DNA of 35,277 nt from Bifidobacterium breve. GTDB lineage: Bacteria; Actinomycetota; Acidimicrobiia; IMCC26256; JAENVU01. Both the position numbers and the translations under genes were made by a program. The stretch covers positions 1 through 35,277 of the forward strand of contig CAMBEL010000014.1 of assembly GCA_945865605.1 (NCBI GenBank), written 5' to 3'. Within the stretch, counting starts at the first letter, position 1, and the number at the start of each line of letters is the position of its first letter. This document shows positions 1-8,522 of this stretch, in pieces. The notes below the pieces were generated by a model. The model ran no database searches and was not told the DNA's origin. It worked only from the letters and a program-made list of their open reading frames with translations.

Positions 1-38
1 CTTATAGGGCCCGCAACGTGCCGAGATCGCCCTAGGGG
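1..38. repeat. Left copy of a 38-bp inverted element at the 3' end of fadA6
   Basis: These bases lie between the window edge and the fadA6 stop. Read on the minus strand they match 7691..7728 read on the plus strand at 34 of 38 positions, so the two copies are inverted relative to each other. The element contains GATCTCGGCACGTT and a GGGCCCTATAAG end. In the right copy these form one arm and the loop of a long hairpin. Here the second arm would lie outside the window. Position just past the last gene of the operon fits a terminator or a REP-like palindromic unit. Confidence 0.7.
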
Positions 39-1187
39 CTAGAGGCGCTCGATGATTGTCACGTTGGCTTGGCCGCCGCCCTCGCACATGGTCTGTAGCC
101 CGTACCTTCCGCCGGTCCTCTCCAACTCGCACAGCAGCGTGCTCATCAGCCGCACCCCCGTCGCACCCAGCGGATGCCCGAGCGCGATCGCTCCACCGTT
201 CACGTTCACCTTCGCCAGATCTGCGCCAGTCTCCTGCTGCCATGCGAGCACCACCGATGCGAACGCCTCATTGATCTCGACCAGGTCGATCTCGTCAAGA
301 CTCATTCCTGCCTTCTCCAGCGCGTACGCAGTCGCTGGGATAGGCGCGCTCAACATGAAAATCGGGTCGGCGCCGCGAACCGACAAATGATGTATCCGCG
401 CTCGCGGCGTCAACCCGTGATCCTTCAGCGCGTGCTCCGACACAACGAGCATCGCCGCCGAAGCATCCGAAATCTGGCTGGCGAGTGCCGCTGTGATCCG
501 GCCACCTTCAATCAACGACGGCAGCGACCGAATCTTTTCGACGTTCGGCTCCCGAGGCCCCTCGTCTGCCGTCACATTCCCAAACGGAACGACCTCGCGC
601 GCGAAGCGGTCCTCGCGCTGGGCTTGCAGCGCCCGCTCATGTGAGCCAATCGCAAATACCTCCATGTCTTCACGGCTGATCCCCCACTTTTCTGCGATCA
701 ACTCGGCGCCACGGAACTGACTCACTTCTTGCGTGCCATAACGCGCGACCCAACCCTCTGAACCGCTGAACGGATCTGTGAATCCAAACTGCTCGGCAAC
801 AACCATCGCCGACGCGATCGGAATCATGCTCATGTTCTGTACGCCACCGGCGATCACAACGTCCTGCGTTCCGCTCATTACGCCTTGCGCTGCGAAGTGC
901 ACTGCCTGCTGGCTCGACCCACATTGACGGTCCACCGTCGTGCCAGGAACTTCCTCCGGTAACCCAGCTGCCAACCAACAAGTGCGTGCGATGTCTCCCG
1001 CTTGCGGGCCAATCGCGTCGAGGCAACCAAACACAACGTCTTCAACCGCCAACGGATCAATGTCGTTACGTTCTACAAGTTCGCGCAGCACATGCGCGCC
1101 AAGATCCGCGGGGTGTACGGCGCTCAATGCACCTCCCCTGCGTCCTACCGGCGTCCGGATCGTGTCAACTATGTATGCATCGGGCAT
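39..1187 (-). CDS. fadA6: Acetyl-CoA acetyltransferase (thiolase), FadA6-like
   Basis: Thiolase of 382 aa. In actinobacterial steroid catabolism a CoA thiolase, taken to be FadA6, cleaves the ring-opened product of IpdAB to give MOODA-CoA and acetyl-CoA. All thiolase residues are visible: the nucleophilic Cys89 in VDRQCGSSQQA, NEAF, His338 in ALGHPLGATG and Cys368 in MCEGGGQ. The N-terminus (GGALSAVHPADLG) and the DRQCGSSQQAVHFAAQ block closely resemble M. tuberculosis FadA6 (Rv3556c) as I remember it. The ATG at 1187 is preceded by a clear GGAGG. It is the last gene of a seven-gene minus-strand operon and starts 14 nt after the FadE32-like gene stops. Family is certain; the FadA6 assignment is strong from context and sequence. 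Confidence 0.9.
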   Translation of the reverse strand: MPDAYIVDTIRTPVGRRGGALSAVHPADLGAHVLRELVERNDIDPLAVEDVVFGCLDAIGPQAGDIARTCWLAAGLPEEVPGTTVDRQCGSSQQAVHFAAQGVMSGTQDVVIAGGVQNMSMIPIASAMVVAEQFGFTDPFSGSEGWVARYGTQEVSQFRGAELIAEKWGISREDMEVFAIGSHERALQAQREDRFAREVVPFGNVTADEGPREPNVEKIRSLPSLIEGGRITAALASQISDASAAMLVVSEHALKDHGLTPRARIHHLSVRGADPIFMLSAPIPATAYALEKAGMSLDEIDLVEINEAFASVVLAWQQETGADLAKVNVNGGAIALGHPLGATGVRLMSTLLCELERTGGRYGLQTMCEGGGQANVTIIERL

Positions 1188-1201
1188 GTCGTGTTCCTCC
1201 G

Positions 1202-2167
1202 TCAGTCCTCGTCAAGGATCGCACGTGCAACCCGTTCGCGGTGCCATGCAGGATCGCCATACGCCCGTTGAAGCGCCCACACACGCTTCATCCACATGTG
1301 CAGATCGGACTCATCCGAGTATCCAATCGCGCCGTGACATTGCAACGCGTGACGTGCCGCGAGCGAGGCGGCATCCGCAGCCTGAGCCGCGCACATCGAC
1401 ACATGAACCGAACGATCGATGTCATCAATACTCACCGAATGCGCAGCTCGATATACAAGCGGGCGTGCAAATTCAAGTGCGATTCGCACATCCGCCAATT
1501 TGTGCTTCAAGGCTTGGAATGAACCGATCGGGACACCAAATTGGTTGCGCGTAGCCGCGTAGTCCACTGTCACATCGAGTAGATGTTGTGCGAGGCCGAC
1601 GAGCACTGCCGCATTACCAAGCGCCGCTCGGTCAAACGCGTCGGCGCATTCCTGCGGTCCACCCACTTCGGTAGTTGCCTCCGCACTGGACCAATCGACC
1701 GTAAACAGATGGCGTGTGTGATCAACAGACGACTGCCGTTCAAGTACAAGACCTTCTCTTGCCACGAGAAGCAAGCGGTCGTCATCCTCTACGAGTACCG
1801 CATCAACAGAATCGGCGTAAACACCGAGAGCTGCGGGTCCGACAAGCGCGCTCATCGATCCATGGCCGCTACCCACAACCGCAGCCGCAACAAGGGCGTG
1901 TTCTACAAATGGTTCCGGCAATGCGACACGACCCACTTCTTCACAGACAAGAACTAGATCGAGCATGTTCAAACCAAGTCCGCCTGCCGCTTCTGGCACG
2001 AGTGCATCCAACACGCCCATACCCGTCAAGGCATCCCAAGCGGAGGCGGTGCGCCCGTTGGCATTTGCCCAAGCACTCCGGACTTCCGAAGGTGGGCACT
2101 CTTTCGCAAGCATTTCACGCACCGCATCCCGCAGTGCAAGTTGATCTGTCGTGAACGCGAAGCGCAT
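1202..2167 (-). CDS. Short acyl-CoA dehydrogenase, FadE32/FadE33-like subunit
   Basis: 321 aa, clearly shorter than the usual 380-400 aa acyl-CoA dehydrogenase, as is typical of the small subunit of the alpha2beta2 heteromeric enzymes of steroid degradation. Visible landmarks are RNQFGVPIGSFQALKHKLAD in the C-terminal helical domain and CHGAIGYSDESDLHMWMKR, which keeps an acidic residue where related small subunits carry WEHD. In M. tuberculosis FadE31 pairs with FadE32 or FadE33, and a fadE32 mutant of M. smegmatis accumulates MOODA. Here the gene directly follows fadE31 with a 2-nt gap, so a FadE31 partner role is inferred. Whether it is FadE32 or FadE33 cannot be decided by eye, so no symbol is given. 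Confidence 0.8.
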   Translation of the reverse strand: MRFAFTTDQLALRDAVREMLAKECPPSEVRSAWANANGRTASAWDALTGMGVLDALVPEAAGGLGLNMLDLVLVCEEVGRVALPEPFVEHALVAAAVVGSGHGSMSALVGPAALGVYADSVDAVLVEDDDRLLLVAREGLVLERQSSVDHTRHLFTVDWSSAEATTEVGGPQECADAFDRAALGNAAVLVGLAQHLLDVTVDYAATRNQFGVPIGSFQALKHKLADVRIALEFARPLVYRAAHSVSIDDIDRSVHVSMCAAQAADAASLAARHALQCHGAIGYSDESDLHMWMKRVWALQRAYGDPAWHRERVARAILDED

Positions 2168-2169
2168 CT

Positions 2170-3315
2170 CTACCGCCTCGGCATTCCGAGTACGCGCTCT
2201 GCAATTACGTTGCGCTGGACCTCATTAGTACCGGCATAGATAGGACCTGAAAGCGCGAACTGGAAATCCTTCATCCATCCGTTGTCTTCCAATTCAGCGG
2301 CGGTACCAAGCAGTGCCAACGCGGTGTCATGCATCCGAACATCGAGTTCCGACCAGAACACCTTCGTGAGGCTCGAAGTCGCACCGGGATTGTCGCCGTC
2401 GCCAATCGCCGTCACAGTTGCAAGAGTCTGCAACCGATACGCCTCTACATCGATCACTGCTTGCACAACAGCATGACGCAGTGCAGGGTCCGAAGCCCTT
2501 GCACCAATATCGCGATACAACCGAACGAGTCGGTCAGCGGTAGCCATGAATCGCCCTGGACTACGCAACGTAAGGCCACGCTCTGACCCGGTCGTTGCCA
2601 TCGCGACCTTCCAGCCTGCATTGACTTCGCCAAGCACCATCGCATCATCAACGAACACATCGTCGAGAAATACTTCGGCGAATCCCTCGTCGCCGTCAAG
2701 CCGTCCGAAACCGCGCACCGTGACACCCGGTGTATTCAAAGGAACCAAAAAGTATGTGAGTCCGGCATGACGTTCGGCTGCCGGGTCCGATCGGAACAAC
2801 CCGAACATGTGCGTGCAGAACGCCCCTCGCGTTGTCCACGTCTTTTGTCCAGACAGTCGCCAGCCCGCCGCGGCATCGTCCCGAACGGCAGTAGACCGGA
2901 TGCCCGCAAGGTCGCTTCCTGCATCGGGTTCCGACCACCCTTGACACCATGTCTCGAGGCCGCTCGCCATCGGTTGCAAGTAACGGTCGCGTTGTTCTTG
3001 CGTGCCGAACTCGAAGAGGGTTGGCGCCAGCAAGAAGATCCCGTTCTGTGTCACTCGTTGGGGCGCACCAACACGGTGGTATTCCTCTTCGAAGATCAGC
3101 CACTCCCAAAGCGTTGCGTTGCGACCTCCATACTCCTCCGGCCACGAAACCACCGACCATCGAGCGTCGAACAGCCGCTGCTCCCACTTAAGATGGAGCG
3201 CGAAACCATCACGCGTGTCGCCACTGGGCAACTTTTCGGACGGCACATTCTCGGCAAGCCATGCGCGTGCTTCGTTTCGAAACGCAACTTCAGTTGGACT
3301 CCAAGACAGGTCCAT
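2170..3315 (-). CDS. fadE31: Acyl-CoA dehydrogenase FadE31-like
   Basis: 381 aa acyl-CoA dehydrogenase with the full fold: SWPEEYGGRNATL, WSEPDAGSDLAGIRSTA and KTWTTRG in the flavin-binding region, GSERGLTLRSPGRF, and the C-terminal YAGTNEVQRNVIAERVLG. Segments such as FGLFRSDPAAERHAGLTYF and GFAEVFLDDVFV match M. tuberculosis FadE31 (Rv3562) closely from memory. It probably forms an FAD-containing heteromer with the adjacent short dehydrogenase to desaturate late ring C/D intermediates. The ATG at 3315 is preferred because the family N-terminus begins at MDL; an in-frame TTG lies 24 nt upstream. The gene order fadD-fadE31-fadE32 mirrors that of M. tuberculosis. Confidence 0.88.
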   Translation of the reverse strand: MDLSWSPTEVAFRNEARAWLAENVPSEKLPSGDTRDGFALHLKWEQRLFDARWSVVSWPEEYGGRNATLWEWLIFEEEYHRVGAPQRVTQNGIFLLAPTLFEFGTQEQRDRYLQPMASGLETWCQGWSEPDAGSDLAGIRSTAVRDDAAAGWRLSGQKTWTTRGAFCTHMFGLFRSDPAAERHAGLTYFLVPLNTPGVTVRGFGRLDGDEGFAEVFLDDVFVDDAMVLGEVNAGWKVAMATTGSERGLTLRSPGRFMATADRLVRLYRDIGARASDPALRHAVVQAVIDVEAYRLQTLATVTAIGDGDNPGATSSLTKVFWSELDVRMHDTALALLGTAAELEDNGWMKDFQFALSGPIYAGTNEVQRNVIAERVLGMPRR

Positions 3316-3348
3316 GCGGCGGAGGCTACCTACAACCAATCGTCACAT

Positions 3349-4950
3349 CTACTCGTTCCCCATGACCTGCGCTTTGGCCCATCGATAATCGGCTTTGCCA
3401 GCGGGCGATCGCACAATTTCGTCGACGAGGTGCACCTCCCTAGGAACCTTGTACGCAGCGATCAGTTTTCGCGTGTGTGCGGCCAATTCATCAGCTGTTG
3501 GAGTTGAGTCACCGCGCGCCTGGACGACAGCGACAACGCGCTCACCCCAGCGTTCGTCGGGAACTCCCACCACGACGACGTCAAATACCTGGGGGTGACT
3601 CTTCAAAGCGATCTCAACTTCTTCGGGGAAAATCTTTTCTCCACCCGAGTTGATGCTCACTGAACCGCGCCCGAGCAAAGTGATCGTGCCGTCGGCTTCC
3701 ACTCGCGCCATGTCACCCGGCATCGAAAACCGACGCCCATTCAGTTCGACAAACGTCTCCGCCGTCTTGACCGGATCTTTGTAGTACCCGAGCGGCATAT
3801 AACCCGACCGCGCCAGGTGTCCAATCACGCCCGAACCTGGCTCAACGGCGCGACCCTCGTCATCAATAACGGTTGTGTGGTCGCCCATTGCAAAACGCGG
3901 TTTCCCCTCGGCATCCGACCCCGCTACTGCACCCTGGTACCCCGTCTCCGATGCGCCGAGTGAGTCGACGACCATGACGTTCGGAAGTTTCTCTGCGATC
4001 TCCTCTTTGACCGCAGGCGACAAGATTGCCCCGCCGGAACCAATGACAAAAAATCCAGAGAGGTCATATTCGGTATCGAGATCATCGAGTGCCTCAATCA
4101 GCGGGCGCGCCATCGCGTCACCAACAAGGCTTATCGACAGCACCTTTTCGCGTACGACGGTCTCCCAAACAGCATGGGGGTCCATTCGTTTCTGCGAAGT
4201 CAAAACCGTCGTGTTGCCCTGCAACAACAGCATCAACGCGACCCATTGAGCTGCGCCGTGCATCAACGGAGCGATAGGGAAGCCAACCATGCCGCCACCT
4301 GCTGCGGCCGCTGCGATAACAGCATCGGGTGACGCATACATCTCGCCCCCCATAACCATGATCGCCCCTACCGTTGAGAAGAAGAAATCATCCTGTCGCC
4401 ACATCACACCCTTGGGCATGCCCGTTGTTCCACCGGTATAGAGCACATACTGATCGCCAGCGTCTCGCGCGCCAAAGTCGCGCACTGCAGACGCGGCTGC
4501 AAGTGCCTCCTCATAATCGACTGCACCAATAGACGCGAGGTCCTCGTCGGAGTCATCTCCGATAGACACCAACACCTTCAACTTCGGACATTCGGAGAGA
4601 ATGGAAGCTATGCGCGGAACGAACTCGCGTCCGTGAATGACCACAACAAGGTCTGCATTGTCGAATAGATATGCGAGTTCCGCTTCTACATATCGATAGT
4701 TGACATTGATTGGAACGGCACGAATTTTCCAAGCCGCAAACATCGCCTCCAACCACTCTGAACCGTTGTACGCGTATATCCCGACGTGCTGGCCCTGCTG
4801 AACTCCGTGTGCCGTCAAGTGGTTGGCGAGCCGTGTAGCGCGCTCGTCGAGTTCGCCGTATGTGAGCCTGCGATCGCCGCATACAAGCGCAGTGCGCTCC
4901 GCGACGGCGTCGGCAACGCCCTCAAACAGGTCCGCGAAGTTCCATTCCAT
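3349..4950 (-). CDS. Acyl-CoA synthetase of the FadD19 (steroid side-chain) type
   Basis: AMP-forming acyl-CoA ligase, 533 aa. The P-loop is VLYTGGTTGMPKGVMWR, with SLGASETGYQG in the core and SINSGGEKIFPEEVE plus AGKADYRWAK at the C-terminus. The VMWR, INSGGEK and DYRWAK blocks are hallmarks of FadD19 (Rv3515c), which activates C24-branched sterol side chains; FadD3, the HIP-CoA synthetase, lacks them. The position just upstream of fadE31 is nevertheless where M. tuberculosis has fadD3. The ATG at 4950 has GGAG 9 nt upstream and is preferred over the in-frame TTG at 4965. Role: activates a steroid-derived carboxylate. Which one (side chain or HIP) is open. Confidence 0.85.
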   Translation of the reverse strand: MEWNFADLFEGVADAVAERTALVCGDRRLTYGELDERATRLANHLTAHGVQQGQHVGIYAYNGSEWLEAMFAAWKIRAVPINVNYRYVEAELAYLFDNADLVVVIHGREFVPRIASILSECPKLKVLVSIGDDSDEDLASIGAVDYEEALAAASAVRDFGARDAGDQYVLYTGGTTGMPKGVMWRQDDFFFSTVGAIMVMGGEMYASPDAVIAAAAAGGGMVGFPIAPLMHGAAQWVALMLLLQGNTTVLTSQKRMDPHAVWETVVREKVLSISLVGDAMARPLIEALDDLDTEYDLSGFFVIGSGGAILSPAVKEEIAEKLPNVMVVDSLGASETGYQGAVAGSDAEGKPRFAMGDHTTVIDDEGRAVEPGSGVIGHLARSGYMPLGYYKDPVKTAETFVELNGRRFSMPGDMARVEADGTITLLGRGSVSINSGGEKIFPEEVEIALKSHPQVFDVVVVGVPDERWGERVVAVVQARGDSTPTADELAAHTRKLIAAYKVPREVHLVDEIVRSPAGKADYRWAKAQVMGNE

Positions 4951-5004
4951 GTTTGGTTGCTCCAACTCGGTCGGTGTCGGCTCCCTACGATCGGTCGCCT
5001 CAAA

Positions 5005-6192
5005 CTACTTCTTGAGAATCACGCAGCTGCCGTGACCAAACAAACCTTGGTTTACGGTAAGTCCAACCTTGGCCCCTTCGACCTGCCGTTCACCGGCTTC
5101 ACCTCGCAGGTGCCATGCAATTTCGCAAACCTGTGCGATGGCCTGCGCGGGAACCGCTTCGCCAAATGAGCCGAGACCGCCACTCGGATTCACGGGTATG
5201 CGACCGCCAATTGTTGTATCCCCTGCGTTGAGCAATTGCTCGGCTTCTCCTTCTTTGCAGAGTCCGATGTTCTCGTACCAATCAAGTTCGAGTGCTGTCG
5301 ACAGGTCATACACTTCTGCCAAGTCCAGATCTTCGGGGCCGATCCCGGACTTCTCATAGGCCGCGTGCGCGATCGAATCACGAAAGCCGCGCTCGGGGGC
5401 TGCCACACCAAACGATGAGTCCGTCGAGAAGTTAGGCATATCGATAAGTGTGTTCGGATAACTAGGAGTCACGGTGCTGATCGCCGCGATTCGCACAGGG
5501 TCGGTTACCCCGTGTGCCTTTGCGTATTCAAGGCTAGAAATTATCAGCGCTGCGCCGCCATCGGACGTCGCGCATACCTCAAGCAAACGCAGCGGATCCG
5601 ACACCATTGGCGATGCCGCGACCTCTGCCTCGGTAACTTCCTTGCGATAGCGAGCATTCGGATTGGAGACCCCATGACGGGCGTTTTTCACTTTCACGCG
5701 TGCGAAGTCCTCCGGCGTAGCGCCGAACATCTCCATCCGACGACGCGCATACATTCCCCAATAGGTGGGATTAGAAGCGCCCAACAACCGGAACCTCAGC
5801 CAATCGGGATCATCAGGACGATCCCCGGCGTTAGGCGCGAGAAATCCTTTTGGAGTCGTGTCGGCTCCCACCACTAGCGCAACATCACAAAGCCCGCCAA
5901 GTATCTGCGCTCGCGCGGCGTTCAGCGCGGTGGCTCCGCTCGCGCACGCTGCGTAACTCGACGACACCGCAGCGCCCTGCCAGCCAAGCGCCTGCGCGAA
6001 TGTTGCTCCAGCTACATAGCCGGGATAACCGTTACGCATCGTGTCTGCACCGCAAACGAGTTGCACATCGCGCCAATCAACATTTGCATCAGCCAGCGCG
6101 GCGTGCGCTGCGACAACTCCATACTCAACGAAGTTGCGTCCCCACTTTCCCCAGGGATGCATCCCGACGCCCAAAACTGCTACGTCACTCAT
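5005..6192 (-). CDS. Lipid-transfer-type thiolase (Ltp / SCP2-thiolase-like)
   Basis: 395 aa thiolase-like protein of the Ltp group. Cys83 in SSYAACASGATAL sits at the thiolase nucleophile position, and the C-terminal half has PVNPSGGLGSFGEAVPAQ and NQGLFGHGSC. Actinobacterial Ltp2 works with a DUF35 protein as a retro-aldolase in steroid side-chain shortening, and Ltp3/Ltp4 act on C24-branched sterols. The start overlaps the DUF35 gene by ATGA at 6189..6192, so the two are very likely translated together and form a complex. A longer reading frame begins at 6300 but lies inside the DUF35 gene and is rejected. The specific substrate is inference; the family is clear. Confidence 0.85.
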   Translation of the reverse strand: MSDVAVLGVGMHPWGKWGRNFVEYGVVAAHAALADANVDWRDVQLVCGADTMRNGYPGYVAGATFAQALGWQGAAVSSSYAACASGATALNAARAQILGGLCDVALVVGADTTPKGFLAPNAGDRPDDPDWLRFRLLGASNPTYWGMYARRRMEMFGATPEDFARVKVKNARHGVSNPNARYRKEVTEAEVAASPMVSDPLRLLEVCATSDGGAALIISSLEYAKAHGVTDPVRIAAISTVTPSYPNTLIDMPNFSTDSSFGVAAPERGFRDSIAHAAYEKSGIGPEDLDLAEVYDLSTALELDWYENIGLCKEGEAEQLLNAGDTTIGGRIPVNPSGGLGSFGEAVPAQAIAQVCEIAWHLRGEAGERQVEGAKVGLTVNQGLFGHGSCVILKK

Positions 6193-6620
6193 CGAACAAC
6201 CTTCCACTGCCACACGACGTACTCGTTGTCTGCGTCTTCGTACAAGGAACCGAGAACCAATTCGACCTCTGCGCCTATCGACAACTCGCTTGGATCGCAC
6301 GAAGTCGCGAGTGGCCCGAGCACGACCATCTGCTCATCGACCAACTCGACCGCAACCACGGTGTACGGAACGAACTCGTCTGGCGAGATATACGGCGCCG
6401 GAGGTTTGTAGTGGTTGGTAGTCCACGACCACACGCGGCCACGGCGCGACAACATGCACTCTTCGAGTGCTTCTGACGGTGCTGCCGGATTCCGCGAGAA
6501 GGCGAGGTTCTTCGGAAAGAAATAACTGCCGGTCTCGACACCGCGACTCGCTAAGAGCTTCGGCTCATCTTCCATTGTGAACCAGCCGTCGACTGCCGGA
6601 ACTCTGGCTTTGTTGCTCAC
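6189..6620 (-). CDS. DUF35 OB-fold protein, probable partner of the adjacent Ltp thiolase
   Basis: 143 aa. The layout is that of the DUF35 family: an N-terminal helix, then GSYFFPKN, then an OB-fold segment (YTVVAVELVDEQMVVLG, GAEVELVLG) and a C-terminal strand VVWQWKVVR. Most family members have four cysteines of a rubredoxin-like zinc ribbon after the YFFP block. Here only single, unpaired cysteines are seen (EECMLS and ATSCDPS), so zinc binding looks lost. The gene overlaps ipdC upstream (ATGA at 6617..6620) and the Ltp gene downstream (ATGA), the standard Ltp-DUF35 pairing. It probably stabilises or completes the thiolase/aldolase active site. Confidence 0.83.
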   Translation of the reverse strand: MSNKARVPAVDGWFTMEDEPKLLASRGVETGSYFFPKNLAFSRNPAAPSEALEECMLSRRGRVWSWTTNHYKPPAPYISPDEFVPYTVVAVELVDEQMVVLGPLATSCDPSELSIGAEVELVLGSLYEDADNEYVVWQWKVVR

Positions 6621-7684
6621 TTGTTCTCCCCATCACCAAGTAGATCCAACGTGCGTTCGGCCTCATCCATAATCCCTCGGATTATCTCAGCCGCGGTCGG
6701 CAGACTTGAAATCTCTCCCACGACCTGTCCCGTCGGCAACACCCCGGCATCGAGTCGCCCGTCGACAAGCGCTGCCTTCGTGAGCATCGGAGCGTTCGCC
6801 GCCATGGCCACCTGGGCCCATGTAAGCCCTTCGGCTGCCTTCATCGCCCTGCCTTCACGCGTGAGATCGGCGAGTGAGCGACCGGTCAGTTTGCGAAAAC
6901 GGAGAGCGTTGGCAAGCGATCTTCCTAGCGCGCTGAAACGTCCGACGCCCTCCAGGTGATCGACCAAGGCCGTTCGGATGACTCGTTGTGGGTAACCGTC
7001 GATGGCTTTGGTCACGACCGTGTCGGTTACCGAGGCTTCGAGATACTTCTGTTTCACGGCGTCCGGCACCGTGCTCTCTACCGACAGCAAGAAGCGTGTT
7101 CCCATCGCAATGCCAGCGGCACCCCATGCGCGCGCTGCCACAAGGCCGCGACCGTCGCAGAATCCGCCCGCGCCAAGAACGGGAATATCAACGGCATCGC
7201 AAACTGCGGGAAGTAGCAAACTGGTCGGCACAGTTCCTGTGTGACCGCCGCCCTCCGCTCCCTGTGCGATGACGGCATCGACTCCCCACTCCGCAACCTT
7301 CTCAGCGTGACGGCGCGCGCCAACGGTTGGCATTACAACAACACCTGCGTCCTTGAGCGTCTTAACCAATCGTTCGCCGGGAGCCTGGGCAAAACTCGCA
7401 ACGCGTACGCGCTCACGCACTAGTAGCGCGATGCGATCGTTCACGTCGCCCTGATCCGAACGAAGGTTCACTCCGAATGGTCGGTCGGTCCGATCCTTCA
7501 CTCCGGCGATCGCCGCGGCCAGTTCGGAGAGTGTCATGGTGGCGCTAGCAAGTATGCCGAGGCCACCGGCCGCGCTTGTCGCGGATGTAAGGCGTGCGCC
7601 GGCCACCCAACCCATGCCGGTTTGAACAATGGGGTAGTCGACGCCGAAAAGGTCGCAAGCCGAAGTCCGCAAAGCAGCGTGCAT
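6617..7684 (-). CDS. ipdC: IpdC, FMN-dependent enoyl-CoA reductase of steroid ring C/D degradation
   Basis: 355 aa, the same length as M. tuberculosis IpdC (Rv3553), in the nitronate monooxygenase / 2-nitropropane dioxygenase-like fold. Visible blocks are VQTGMGWVAGARLTSAT near the N-terminus, GAEGGGHTG (phosphate/FMN loop), GAGGFCDGRGL and AMGTRFLLSVESTVPDA. In published work IpdC acts after IpdF and before EchA20 on 5-OH HIC-CoA-derived intermediates. The ATG at 7684 is chosen over a GTG at 7711 because it restores the family length and has a G-rich ribosome binding site; that site lies partly inside the repeated element. It is the first gene of the operon running down to fadA6. Confidence 0.92.
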   Translation of the reverse strand: MHAALRTSACDLFGVDYPIVQTGMGWVAGARLTSATSAAGGLGILASATMTLSELAAAIAGVKDRTDRPFGVNLRSDQGDVNDRIALLVRERVRVASFAQAPGERLVKTLKDAGVVVMPTVGARRHAEKVAEWGVDAVIAQGAEGGGHTGTVPTSLLLPAVCDAVDIPVLGAGGFCDGRGLVAARAWGAAGIAMGTRFLLSVESTVPDAVKQKYLEASVTDTVVTKAIDGYPQRVIRTALVDHLEGVGRFSALGRSLANALRFRKLTGRSLADLTREGRAMKAAEGLTWAQVAMAANAPMLTKAALVDGRLDAGVLPTGQVVGEISSLPTAAEIIRGIMDEAERTLDLLGDGENK

Positions 7685-7690
7685 CACGCC

Positions 7691-7746
7691 CCCCCAGGGC
7701 GATCTCGGCACGTTCGAGGCCCTATAAGGGCCCGAAGCGTGCCGAG
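7691..7746. repeat. Right copy of the inverted element, forming a 19-bp hairpin between ipdB and ipdC
   Basis: Bases 7691..7728 match the inverted copy at 1..38 (34 of 38). Bases 7704..7746 form an almost perfect hairpin: outer arms CTCGGCACG (7704..7712) and CGTGCCGAG (7738..7746), middle pairs TTCG/CGAA with one bulged base on each side, and inner arms GGCCCT/AGGGCC around a three-base ATA loop. It begins 11 nt after the ipdB stop on the minus strand and has no T-tract. It could attenuate transcription or stabilise mRNA ends between ipdB and ipdC, or be a dispersed palindromic repeat. Confidence 0.8.
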
Positions 7747-7757
7747 AATGCTTGGGG

Positions 7758-8522
7758 TCACGAGTTGGGGACCTCTTGCTCGCGCGATCCCGTCGGATCG
7801 ATCACCTCTCTGATCAGTCTCAACTCTTCTTCGCTCGGCGCCCGGCTCTCAGTCACTTCATCCGCTATCGCCAACTCGAATCCAGTAGCGGCCACAACCT
7901 CATCAACGCTCACACCCGGGTGCACCTCTCGCAATCGCATCCGGCGATCGTCCGTTTCAAAATCAAGGACAGCAAGGTTCGTTATTACCCGCCGAATCCC
8001 GTGGAAGCGACCCGCCGCACCTAGTTGCGCTGCACGGTCGTACCCAACGCCGCTCACGACATCGACCTGCGGAACAAACACGCGCGCAGAGTGATTGGGT
8101 ATCCAGTAACTAGTCGTATTCTGAATCGTGTTGCCGGGTGCGCCACGAAACCCGAGCAGTTGGGCCTTGGGATGTTCCCAATCTCCAACAAACGCGAAGT
8201 TTTGATTTCCGTGCGCATCTATCTGACTCGCACCCATCATCACGTGACGGCGGCCCGACCACACAAGATCAAACATCGATCGATACGGGTTCCAAGCTTC
8301 GACAATCTTGGGTGCGTCATCCACTCCAACGGGACGCGCTCCGGCAATCAACAATGCTTCCCCGTCCGTCATCACCAGGTCAGGTTCAAAACTCGCTCGT
8401 GCAAGGCGACCGCCGATCATCGGAATCGTCCCTATCGGATTAGCGAGTATCTCGCCGTCGCCGCGAAAGCACTCCGCTACAGCGACGCAACAATGCTCCG
8501 CACGAGTCGCGGTACTACCCAT
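7758..8522 (-). CDS. ipdB: IpdB, beta subunit of the ring-opening hydrolase COCHEA-CoA hydrolase
   Basis: 254 aa class I CoA-transferase-like beta subunit. Blocks matching M. tuberculosis IpdB (Rv3552) from memory include GRRHVMMGASQID, HGNQNFAF, RGAPGNTIQNTTSYWIPNH, VDVVSGVGYD and HPGVSVDEV. With IpdA it hydrolyses the last six-membered ring of COCHEA-CoA rather than transferring CoA. The start ATG lies 8 nt inside the end of ipdA, so the two subunits are translationally coupled. The gene is followed by the hairpin element and then ipdC. Confidence 0.93.
   Translation of the reverse strand: MGSTATRAEHCCVAVAECFRGDGEILANPIGTIPMIGGRLARASFEPDLVMTDGEALLIAGARPVGVDDAPKIVEAWNPYRSMFDLVWSGRRHVMMGASQIDAHGNQNFAFVGDWEHPKAQLLGFRGAPGNTIQNTTSYWIPNHSARVFVPQVDVVSGVGYDRAAQLGAAGRFHGIRRVITNLAVLDFETDDRRMRLREVHPGVSVDEVVAATGFELAIADEVTESRAPSEEELRLIREVIDPTGSREQEVPNS

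Noticed and set aside
940-1554. Open frames of up to 200 codons on the plus strand opposite fadA6 and the short FadE gene
   Set aside because: They read Arg/Ser/Pro-rich, match no family and lie opposite clear enzyme genes; they are by-products of GC-rich coding.
2767-3507. 246-codon plus-strand frame across fadE31 and the acyl-CoA ligase
   Set aside because: It spans two real genes and their gap antisense and shows no domain; fadE31 and the ligase have full motif sets.
3349-4950. Assignment of the ligase as FadD3
   Set aside because: Position suggests FadD3, but the VMWR, INSGGEK and DYRWAK blocks belong to the FadD19 branch.
1-7746. The ipdC-fadA6 operon as a transposon with terminal inverted repeats
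   Set aside because: There is no transposase or target duplication visible, the right copy is itself a full hairpin, and the left end is cut off; reported as an open observation only.
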